The notes under the pieces are model-generated. The model saw only the letters and a program-made list of their open reading frames with translations, did not search any database and was not told where the DNA came from. From contig JAFVAY010000008.1 in the NCBI GenBank assembly GCA_017480325.1, positions 124,001 to 188,000 on the forward strand: a DNA stretch of 64,000 nucleotides. The letters run 5' to 3'. Positions 56,799 through 64,000 of this stretch are shown one piece after another. Each line of letters starts with the position of its first letter. Position 1 is the first letter of the stretch. The stretch comes from Clostridiales bacterium. GTDB lineage: Bacteria > Bacillota > Clostridia > Saccharofermentanales > Saccharofermentanaceae. Position numbers and translations under genes: made by a program.

Positions 56799-58726
56799 TG
56801 AAGAAGGACGTAATACTGTCGTTTATATCGTGGCTTCTGATGCTGTCTCTGGCGATAGCGGGACTTTCCGTGATATCGTGGGAGGTGGGGCGCGAGTTCC
56901 CCGGTGACGGCTACGAGTATCTTATGATGCCCGTGTCTATCATGAACCACGGTACAACTGACGTTACCTCTGAGGATATCGACGATGCCAAGGCTTATTA
57001 CGGCAATGAGATATTCGATACCATCTACAGGGACAGAGAGGATATTACTCTGGTAAGAGGCTCCGACGGCAAGGATTACGCCAAGCATGTGGGGTTTTAC
57101 TCCGTGCTTTGTATGCCTATGAGAGCCTTGTTCCATTTCCTGGGGATGAATCCTGCCAAGGCCTTCCTGTACATGAATCTTGTATTCTGGCTTACGGCAT
57201 GCCTTATGGTGCAGCTGGTGCTTAAGACGGATCAGCTTAAGAAGACTCTTCTAATGGTTTTCCTGGTCATTAACCCCGCAGGGTTCTACCTTACATGGAT
57301 ACATACCGAGATACTGATGTTCTCTCTTGTGGTGGCGTCGCTGGTGATGAGACACAACAAGAATTACGTGGTCTCTATGCTTCTCATGAGCCTCGCTGCC
57401 GTATCTAATCTGACTTTGCTGGTTCCGGCGTTTCTACTGGGGATCGATTTCCTGGTCACCGCTTATCGCGAGTCGGGTAGAAAGCTTAAGGGCACCATAA
57501 TAAGCACGATTCCTGTGCTTGTGGCAGCGATCCCGGGGTTCGTGCCGATAATAAGATCATTTATACTGTTCGGAAGCTACAGCCCTGTAGCAGCAGTGGC
57601 ATCGACATCGGCCAGCACCGATCCTGTCGACAGCAGACTTATCTGTGCGCTGTCATATATCTTCGACCCTAATCAGGGTATGATAGTCTATACACTTCTT
57701 ATCGTTCCGGCCTTCTTCATCGCAGTAGTTGTAAATGTTATCAAGCGTAAGAATGTATTCAGATCGGTGTTGTATCTTCTTGCCGTAATCGCCATGCTTT
57801 TTATCGTATCGCAGGAGCTTCATATCAACTGCGGAATGTCCTATATAATGCGCTATAACGTATGGATGCTGCCATTTATGGCCTTCTATAATGTCTTTAA
57901 CATAAGTCCGAAGCTGTCATCCTGCGTGTTCGGGATTAGCGGCGCGTGGACTCTTGCCATACTTATGCTGTTCGGTCTTATGTTCCCGAAGAATCTTTAT
58001 CTCGATTATACATTGTTCGGCAGATTTGTTATGGATAATATGCCGTCTCTTTATAATCCTCCGGTCGGTATCTTTTACTCCAGGACCCTGACCGAGGAGA
58101 ACTATTACTGCGAATACCCGGTGCCGTACTTCGATGAAGAGGGCAATCTTCGTAAGCTTCTTATAACTCCCGAGGCCGCGACGCTTCTTGATGAAGGGGA
58201 GTGGACTATATACGGTCCCGGACTCGAGACGGTTGACTTCAGGTCGCTTAATTCAACTAGTATCAACGGAGAGCCTTTTACTTATGTCAATATACCTGAG
58301 GACGGATATCATATAGTCCGCGACGTTGATACTCTGGACTTCTCCGAGCTTACTCAGAATGATATGTCACTTATAAGAAGTCCTATGGGCTTCGAGGGTG
58401 ATGTGGGACTCGTGTACGGCAACAGCCTTAACCTAAGACTTCATATGCTGCCGGGAACCTATACAGGGCGCTTCGGTCTGGTGAATGTCTTCGGCGGTGT
58501 TCAGAACATTACCGTAAGAGTTAATGGTGCGGTGGTCTTTGATGGCCCTGTGTCGATGGATGACGACAGCTTCGAGTTCGAATTCACTCTGGACGACAGC
58601 TTCAGATGCGATATGGATATAGATATACCGGGAGCGCTGTCTCCGATCTCTGTTCTGCCCGATACCGCAGACGATCGTGTCTTATCCCTTTATCTTACCG
58701 ACTTTACTTACACAAGAGCCGATTAA
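56798..58726 (+). CDS. Polytopic membrane protein, possible GT-C glycosyltransferase
   Basis: 642 residues with about ten hydrophobic segments up to residue 410, then an external C-terminal domain of about 230 residues rich in beta strands. After the first helix comes an acidic motif EFPGDGYEYL, in the position where GT-C enzymes carry their catalytic Asp/Glu in the first extracytoplasmic loop. Coupling to glf suggests transfer of galactofuranose or another sugar from a lipid carrier; this is inference. The 3' end overlaps the convergent DacA-like gene by four bases. Confidence 0.6.
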   Translation: MKKDVILSFISWLLMLSLAIAGLSVISWEVGREFPGDGYEYLMMPVSIMNHGTTDVTSEDIDDAKAYYGNEIFDTIYRDREDITLVRGSDGKDYAKHVGFYSVLCMPMRALFHFLGMNPAKAFLYMNLVFWLTACLMVQLVLKTDQLKKTLLMVFLVINPAGFYLTWIHTEILMFSLVVASLVMRHNKNYVVSMLLMSLAAVSNLTLLVPAFLLGIDFLVTAYRESGRKLKGTIISTIPVLVAAIPGFVPIIRSFILFGSYSPVAAVASTSASTDPVDSRLICALSYIFDPNQGMIVYTLLIVPAFFIAVVVNVIKRKNVFRSVLYLLAVIAMLFIVSQELHINCGMSYIMRYNVWMLPFMAFYNVFNISPKLSSCVFGISGAWTLAILMLFGLMFPKNLYLDYTLFGRFVMDNMPSLYNPPVGIFYSRTLTEENYYCEYPVPYFDEEGNLRKLLITPEAATLLDEGEWTIYGPGLETVDFRSLNSTSINGEPFTYVNIPEDGYHIVRDVDTLDFSELTQNDMSLIRSPMGFEGDVGLVYGNSLNLRLHMLPGTYTGRFGLVNVFGGVQNITVRVNGAVVFDGPVSMDDDSFEFEFTLDDSFRCDMDIDIPGALSPISVLPDTADDRVLSLYLTDFTYTRAD

Positions 58727-60129
58727 AGCATCTTGTTCTTATTACGGAATTCTCTCGCAGCTCTCTTTCTGGCCTTGCGCCTGAAGATGATGAGTGAATA
58801 CACCAGGATTATAAGCAGAACAAGTATTACTATCAGCGTCACCAGCGCGGTCTTAAGAGTTGACCAGATGGACCTTTTCTCAGGGTTTATAGGGACGAGA
58901 TTGTCCTTGGTCCCCACCTGGATATTAAGCACACCTACGATATAGGTCTTGCCGTCGTTAAAAGCGCGAAGTATCGGAATACGGAAGTCCTGATTCTCCG
59001 TGGAGGAGGTGTCAATTATGACCTGCGAAAGGTCGACGGTATTTGTGCTTCCCAGGGAAACTCTAGCCGTGGTGGTAGTGATATAAGGCGACAGATCCAT
59101 AGACGCCTCCATTACCGCCAGCTCGGTCCCCAGAAGCGCGGAGTTGATCTGCTCTATAGTGTCGTTATAAAGGGGCATGAACTCTCCCTGGTCTATGGGG
59201 AGGGTGGAAAAGGAAGAGTACCCGCTGTCGAAAAGCTCGATCATATCGTTATATCTTCCGTAGGTATCCGTTGCCCCCAGGATTATGCCCACGAGCTTAC
59301 GTCCGTTCTTGTTGGCTGCGGCAGCGATGGAATACCCTACACCGTCGGAGTAAGCGGTGAGACCGCCGGCGTAATAATCATAGGAATACTCCTGAGTGGA
59401 TATGAACTTATTAGCGTTCGAGATCAGTCTCGAGTCACTGTAAAGGTTAGTGCCGAGCATAGTGTGCTGAAAGGTGGTGGATATGTCCACGAAGTCCTGA
59501 TGATCTGTGCAGGCGTCGAGGATAAGGGCCATGTCGTGAGCGGTGCTTAAGTTACTTACATCATCATTGCCGTAGCAATTGGTGAAGAAGGTGTGTGTGC
59601 ACCCGAGCTCTGAGGCACGCTGGTTCATAAGACCGGTGAAGAGAGACTCAGCTCCCGATACGGCTATGGCGAGGGCGAGGCAGGCATCACTGTCCGACTC
59701 GAGAAGTGCTGCATATACAAGATCCCTTATGGTAACAATCTCCCCCTCGGTAGCTCCCAATGTGAAGTAGTTCTCCGGGACTCCTATGTACATGGGCTGT
59801 GTGATGGTGATAGTGTCATCAAGGTCCAGATTTTCCATAGCAAGAAGCACGGTCATGAGCTTGGTTATGGCTGCGGGCTGAACCTGATAATCTATATTCC
59901 TTCCCATAAGGATGGCGCCGGACTGTGCGTCATAAAGAATGTAGGATGAGCCTATGACCTCGGGTACATCCGCAGGGCCGTCATTCATCAGGTCATCATA
60001 GGCCTCGTTCTGAGAGACAAGCCCGTCATCAGGGTCGTCAAGATCGTCGTTAACCGCCAGTGCGGATACAGGCAGGATAAGGGCTACGGTCATCACCGCG
60101 GTAAGTAGAAGGGCCAACATTCTTTTCAT
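58723..60129 (-). CDS. Catalytically degenerate D-Ala-D-Ala carboxypeptidase (S11, DacA-like)
   Basis: 468 residues: signal peptide (1-25), S11-like domain (about 55-300), beta-rich domain (about 310-420) and a C-terminal transmembrane helix (about 430-452). It aligns well with DacA/DacF, yet the active site is gone. SxxK is AITK (A87, K90), SxN is SDS (S145-S147), and KTG is TAY (T258-Y260). It should therefore not hydrolyse D-Ala-D-Ala or bind penicillin covalently. The frame is intact, so it is a conserved pseudoenzyme rather than a decayed gene. TGTTATAAT lies 7 nt before the ATG. Confidence 0.88.
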   Translation of the reverse strand: MKRMLALLLTAVMTVALILPVSALAVNDDLDDPDDGLVSQNEAYDDLMNDGPADVPEVIGSSYILYDAQSGAILMGRNIDYQVQPAAITKLMTVLLAMENLDLDDTITITQPMYIGVPENYFTLGATEGEIVTIRDLVYAALLESDSDACLALAIAVSGAESLFTGLMNQRASELGCTHTFFTNCYGNDDVSNLSTAHDMALILDACTDHQDFVDISTTFQHTMLGTNLYSDSRLISNANKFISTQEYSYDYYAGGLTAYSDGVGYSIAAAANKNGRKLVGIILGATDTYGRYNDMIELFDSGYSSFSTLPIDQGEFMPLYNDTIEQINSALLGTELAVMEASMDLSPYITTTTARVSLGSTNTVDLSQVIIDTSSTENQDFRIPILRAFNDGKTYIVGVLNIQVGTKDNLVPINPEKRSIWSTLKTALVTLIVILVLLIILVYSLIIFRRKARKRAAREFRNKNKML

Positions 60130-60136
60130 AAATACG

Positions 60137-60145
60137 ATTATAACA
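60137..60145 (-). promoter_or_regulatory. Extended -10 box of the DacA-like gene, predicted leaderless
   Basis: Minus-strand TGTTATAAT ends 7 nt before the ATG at 60129. No ribosome-binding site. Confidence 0.45.
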
Positions 60146-60161
60146 AAAGAAGAATTTCTAG

Positions 60162-60167
60162 TATAAT
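60162..60167 (+). promoter_or_regulatory. Likely -10 box of miaB-mutS
   Basis: TATAAT 28 bp before ATG 60196, in the divergent gap. -35 unclear. Confidence 0.4.
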
Positions 60168-60195
60168 TAATTGTTGAGTTTGAAAGGAAAGAGTA

Positions 60196-61650
60196 ATGGC
60201 GATAATCAAGGTCGGTAAAGAGGATCTTCGCGAGAGCGATTCCTCCATGAGTGAGCTGTCAGAGTATTTCTCCAGCCTTTCTGCCTCCAAGGGCAGATCG
60301 ATCACATATAACGTTAAAACCTACGGCTGCCAGCTTAATGAATCGGATTCCGAGAAGCTGTGCGGTATGCTCGAGCAGATGGGGCTTAAGGAGGCTTCGT
60401 CTGATGAGACAGCGGATATAATTATTTTCAATACCTGTGCCGTCAGGGAGAATGCCGAGGACAGGCTTTTCGGAAACTTAGGGATAGTAAAGGCCGATAA
60501 GATTAATGATAAGGACCGTATTGTTGCCGTATGCGGCTGCATGACCATGGTGGAGCAGAATGTCGAGAAGATAAAGAAGAGCTTCCCTTATGTGGACATG
60601 GTCTTCGATCCCCAGCATCTTCACCTTTTCCCCGTGTACCTTAGGGATGCCTTAAGAAACAAGAAGCAACTCGTGAATATCTCTGCCGAGGATTACATAG
60701 TAGAGGATTCTCTGGTGCCTATAGCGCGTAAGAGGCGCTTCAGAGCTCTGGTTCCTATCATGTATGGCTGTAATAATTTCTGCACTTACTGTATCGTGCC
60801 CTATGCCAGAGGACGCGAGAGATCGCGCGATATGGAAGAGATCATGGATGAGTTAAAAAAGCTCGCCTCAGAGGGCTATAAAGAGGTTATGCTCCTGGGG
60901 CAGAACGTTAATTCCTACAGAAGCTCGAAGGGGGAGAGGTTTCCGCAGATACTGGAGGCTGCTGCAGGTATAGAGGGGTTCTCGAGAATCAGATTCATGT
61001 CATCTCACCCGAAGGATGTATCTGAAGAGATCGTGGATATTATGGCTTCGTACCCTAATATAGAGACTCATCTTCATCTTCCTCTGCAGTCCGGCTCCGA
61101 CAGGATACTTAAGCTCATGAATCGCCCGTATAACAGGGAGGATTATCTTAAGACCGCTCACTACTTCAGGGATAAGGTTCCTCACGGTGCGATATCCACA
61201 GATATTATCGTAGGTTTCCCCGGCGAGACTGAGGAGGATTTCCTTGAGACGCTGAAGGTCGTGAAGGAATGCGGCTTCGATTCTGCGTTCACCTTCCAGT
61301 ATTCAAGAAGACCCGGTACGAAGGCGGCGACCATGGAGGACCAGATACCTCACGATGTGGTTACCGAGAGATTCGGAAGGCTATTGGAGCTTCAGAATGA
61401 TCTTGCTTATAAATCCAATCTTGCTAAGGTCGGGAAGACTGAGGAAATACTTATAGAGGGCCAAAGCTCGACGGCTCCCGATATACTGACGGGAAGGACT
61501 CTGTCTAACCATCTGGTCAACTTCACGATCCCGGATGAGCTTAAGGATCCGTCCAAGACCTCGGATGATTATGAGGGAATGCTCTGTGATGTAGAGTTTA
61601 CGCATGCACGTCCTTATTCGGTTGACGGTAAGATGGTGAGGCTTAAATGA
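60196..61650 (+). CDS. miaB: tRNA-2-methylthio-N6-dimethylallyladenosine synthase
   Basis: Radical SAM methylthiotransferase modifying A37 of tRNAs that read UNN codons. 484 residues. UPF0004 domain with cysteines in TYGCQLNESDSE, NTCAVRENAE and CGCMTM; cluster motif C-x3-C-x2-C in YGCNNFCTYCIVPYARG; C-terminal TRAM domain. AAGGAAAGAG lies ahead of the ATG. ATGA overlap with mutS; the miaB-mutS pair is common in Firmicutes. Confidence 0.95.
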   Translation: MAIIKVGKEDLRESDSSMSELSEYFSSLSASKGRSITYNVKTYGCQLNESDSEKLCGMLEQMGLKEASSDETADIIIFNTCAVRENAEDRLFGNLGIVKADKINDKDRIVAVCGCMTMVEQNVEKIKKSFPYVDMVFDPQHLHLFPVYLRDALRNKKQLVNISAEDYIVEDSLVPIARKRRFRALVPIMYGCNNFCTYCIVPYARGRERSRDMEEIMDELKKLASEGYKEVMLLGQNVNSYRSSKGERFPQILEAAAGIEGFSRIRFMSSHPKDVSEEIVDIMASYPNIETHLHLPLQSGSDRILKLMNRPYNREDYLKTAHYFRDKVPHGAISTDIIVGFPGETEEDFLETLKVVKECGFDSAFTFQYSRRPGTKAATMEDQIPHDVVTERFGRLLELQNDLAYKSNLAKVGKTEEILIEGQSSTAPDILTGRTLSNHLVNFTIPDELKDPSKTSDDYEGMLCDVEFTHARPYSVDGKMVRLK

Positions 61651-64000
61651 CAGACAACAAACCTTTAAGACTTGATGATGTGCCATATGAGCAGCTGTCT
61701 CCCATGATGCAGAAATACGCCGATCTGAAGCGTCAGATGGGCGAGATAATTATCTTCTACAGGCTTGGAGACTTCTACGAGTGCTTCTTCGATGATGCTT
61801 TATTCGTATCCAAGACGCTGGAGCTCACATTAACTGCCAGAGACTGTGGCAGCGGACTTCGCGCCCCGATGTGCGGTGTCCCCCACCATGCCTATAAGTC
61901 CTATGCGGGAAGGCTCGTTAATGAGGGCTGTAAAGTAGCCATCTGCGAGCAGCTTGAGGATCCTGCCACGGCGAAGGGCCTGGTCAAGAGAGGTATAGTT
62001 CAGGTGCTGACACCGGGTACTATGACCGATACCGAAGAGCTTGACGACAGGAAGAATAATTTCCTTATGAGCGTAATGTGTGTAGGAACTCAGTACGGTA
62101 TCGCCGTTGCAGATATCACGACCGGAGACTTCGAAGCGACACAACTTGACTTTACGGGTAATGATGAGCACCTTATTAATCTGATAGGTAAGTATTCTCC
62201 TTCGGAGATCATATATAATCCCGCTTTCGAGGCGGTGCCTTACTTTAAGACCCTAAGACAGGCCTTTGAAGTGTCTTATACAAGTAGACCCGAGAGAGAT
62301 TTCGCTGCTTCCTCTATTAAAGAGAACAAACTTAAGGTCTACGGAGACGATAAATTCAAGGATACGGGACTGATGCTCGGGGCCTGCGCTGCCCTGATCT
62401 CCTATGCAGAGGAGACCCAGACCGGCAGGGTAATGCACCTTAATGAGATCAACTGCTTCAAGATATCCGAGACTATGGAGATCGACTACAGCACGAGAGT
62501 AAACCTCGAGCTTACACACACCATAAGATCGGGTGCCAAGAAGGGATCACTTCTATGGGCGATAGATCGTACGAAGACTGCCATGGGAGGAAGACTTCTT
62601 CGCAAGTGGGTGGAGGAGCCTTTAATAGTTACAAGTGCCATTAATGCCAGACTTGATGCGGTGGAGGAGTGCTACGACAGGTATATCGAGAGAAAGCAGC
62701 TGATAGAGTGCCTTACCGGTCTATACGACCTGGAGAGACTGGCGGCTAAGGTGTCCCTGGGAAGCATTAATGCCCGCGAGATGCTGTCATTGAAGCATTC
62801 ATTAGGTAAGCTTCCTTTTCTTAAGGAGTGCTCATCTAAGTTCGGTAAGGGCAGCTTCCGCGAGATTAACAGTATCCTCGATCCTCTTGAGGATATATAT
62901 GAGCTTCTTGATCGGTCCATATCGGAGGATCCTCCTATAGTAATCACCGAGGGAGACATCATCAAGGAAGGCTATAATTCCGAATGTGATGAGCTTCGGG
63001 ATATCGCATCCAACGCGCGTAATTACATTATGGAGCTGGAGGCGAAGGAGCGTGAGAGGACCGGAGTTAAGACCTTGAAGATAGGCTATAACCGGGTCTT
63101 TGGCTACTATGTGGAGGTCCCGAGAAGCGTAAAGGAATTACCCTCTGAATATACACGTAAACAGACCCTTGCAAATAATGAGAGATATATCTCGCCTGAG
63201 CTTAAGGAGCTGGAAGAGAAGATACTCGGTGCGACCTCCAGAAGGACGGCTCTGGAATATCAGTTGTATGTGGATATCAGAGAGACTGTGAAGGCCTCCT
63301 GTGACAGGCTGTTCGGAAGCGCGAGGGCGGCCGCTCTCATCGATGTTATCTCATCCTTGGCCGAGCTCGCGAATGAAGAGCATTATGTACGTCCTGTTGT
63401 TGATAATTCCGATGTTCTGGAGATAAAGGACGGACGTCATCCTGTAGTAGAGAAAATGCTTAGCGGAGAGGATCGATTCGTTCCGAATGATACTCTTATC
63501 GATTCCGACAGAAGAATAATGGTTCTGACAGGCCCTAATATGGCGGGTAAGTCAACCTATATGAGACAGAACGCCATAATAGTTCTGATGGCGCAGATGG
63601 GGTCCTTCGTACCTGCATCCTCCGCTCACATCGGACTTGTGGATAAGATTTTCACACGTATCGGAGCCTCTGATGATATCTCCATGGGGCAGTCAACGTT
63701 CATGGTGGAGATGAAGGAGGTAGCGGGGATACTTAAGAATGCCACGTCCCGAAGCCTGCTGCTTCTTGATGAAGTTGGAAGAGGTACCTCGACTTACGAC
63801 GGTCTCTCCATAGCATGGGCGGTGCTGGAATATATTGCAGATCCCGGGATACTGTTCGCCAGAACGATCTTCGCGACGCATTATCACGAGCTTAACCGCT
63901 TGCAGAAGAGCATTCGCGGGATATTCAATAATCATGTGGATGTCACCGAGAATGATGACGGGGTTGTTTTCCTTCATAAGATAGTGGAGGGCGGGACCTC
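61647..64000 (+). CDS. mutS: DNA mismatch repair protein MutS (3' end outside window)
   Basis: The frame stays open from ATG 61647 to the window edge, giving 784 codons. Mismatch-recognition F-x-E lies in RLGDFYECFFDDA; MCGVPHHAY, then connector, lever and clamp domains follow. The ATPase has Walker A GPNMAGKST, STFMVEM and Walker B LLLDEVGRGTSTYDG with ATHYHEL. About 80-100 C-terminal residues are missing only because the window ends. Confidence 0.97.
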   Translation, partial: MTDNKPLRLDDVPYEQLSPMMQKYADLKRQMGEIIIFYRLGDFYECFFDDALFVSKTLELTLTARDCGSGLRAPMCGVPHHAYKSYAGRLVNEGCKVAICEQLEDPATAKGLVKRGIVQVLTPGTMTDTEELDDRKNNFLMSVMCVGTQYGIAVADITTGDFEATQLDFTGNDEHLINLIGKYSPSEIIYNPAFEAVPYFKTLRQAFEVSYTSRPERDFAASSIKENKLKVYGDDKFKDTGLMLGACAALISYAEETQTGRVMHLNEINCFKISETMEIDYSTRVNLELTHTIRSGAKKGSLLWAIDRTKTAMGGRLLRKWVEEPLIVTSAINARLDAVEECYDRYIERKQLIECLTGLYDLERLAAKVSLGSINAREMLSLKHSLGKLPFLKECSSKFGKGSFREINSILDPLEDIYELLDRSISEDPPIVITEGDIIKEGYNSECDELRDIASNARNYIMELEAKERERTGVKTLKIGYNRVFGYYVEVPRSVKELPSEYTRKQTLANNERYISPELKELEEKILGATSRRTALEYQLYVDIRETVKASCDRLFGSARAAALIDVISSLAELANEEHYVRPVVDNSDVLEIKDGRHPVVEKMLSGEDRFVPNDTLIDSDRRIMVLTGPNMAGKSTYMRQNAIIVLMAQMGSFVPASSAHIGLVDKIFTRIGASDDISMGQSTFMVEMKEVAGILKNATSRSLLLLDEVGRGTSTYDGLSIAWAVLEYIADPGILFARTIFATHYHELNRLQKSIRGIFNNHVDVTENDDGVVFLHKIVEGGT

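Overview
The window looks like a chromosomal segment of a low-to-mid GC Clostridia-type Firmicute (Bacillota), probably an uncultivated gut or rumen anaerobe. Reasons: a Gram-positive LexA box at recA, a leucine T-box leader, a monoderm wall gene set (S11-type peptidase paralogue, NlpC/P60 protein with SH3b domains, MurJ), a spore-photoproduct-lyase family gene, an FtsK/SpoIIIE translocase, and a c subunit of sodium-coupled ATP synthase type. I cannot fix family or genus. Most genes lie on the + strand in tightly packed, often overlapping operons.

Layout. 1-416: tail of an unknown gene, then a terminator and tRNA-Trp. 643-7450: proC, rnhA, nudF, ftsK/spoIIIE, pncC, murJ. 7458-11164: SOS-regulated recA with recX, rimO, pgsA. 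11254-17149: acpP, rnc, smc, ftsY, rpsO. 17278-23449: divergent second type II topoisomerase pair (parE/parC-like) and an anchored deacetylase-fold protein. 23542-26670: PH-domain protein, sirtuin with a histone-like lysine tail, membrane-bound MutS relative. 26765-31237: kinase, vWA, PP2C phosphatase and coiled-coil operon resembling TerY-P type signalling triads. 31346-33913: NlpC/P60 wall hydrolase convergent with a MATE exporter. 33914-34600: an unusual gene-poor stretch with a candidate 34-residue membrane peptide, an eight-copy alternating inverted-repeat array that folds as a cloverleaf, and two tRNA-Pro genes. 34719-36055: thyA, dfrA. 36101-42771: complete F-type ATP synthase operon. 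42838-43026: initiator tRNA-Met and tRNA-Leu on the minus strand. 43180-45264: large anchored Thr-rich surface protein. 45345-53709: five-gene overlapping operon (nucleosidase-like, SPL-like radical SAM, SDR, GH2 glycosidase, sugar-sensor/EAL/beta-helix protein). 53706-58726: T-box regulated leuA followed by glf and a polytopic membrane protein. 58723-60129: a DacA-like protein that has lost all three catalytic motifs. 60196-64000: miaB and the start of mutS.

Strongest leads: (1) the 34080-34278 array, whose eight copies of a 9-bp word alternate in orientation about every 26 bp and carry private stem extensions matching one cloverleaf fold; (2) the LacI-type sensor, degenerate GGDEF, EAL and beta-helix fusion; (3) the kinase/vWA/PP2C operon with a C-terminal motif shared by two products; (4) the catalytically dead S11 peptidase; (5) a repeated promoter layout with the -10 box about 6 nt before ATG and no ribosome-binding site, predicting leaderless mRNAs. 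All functional statements rest on motifs read by eye; no database search was run.
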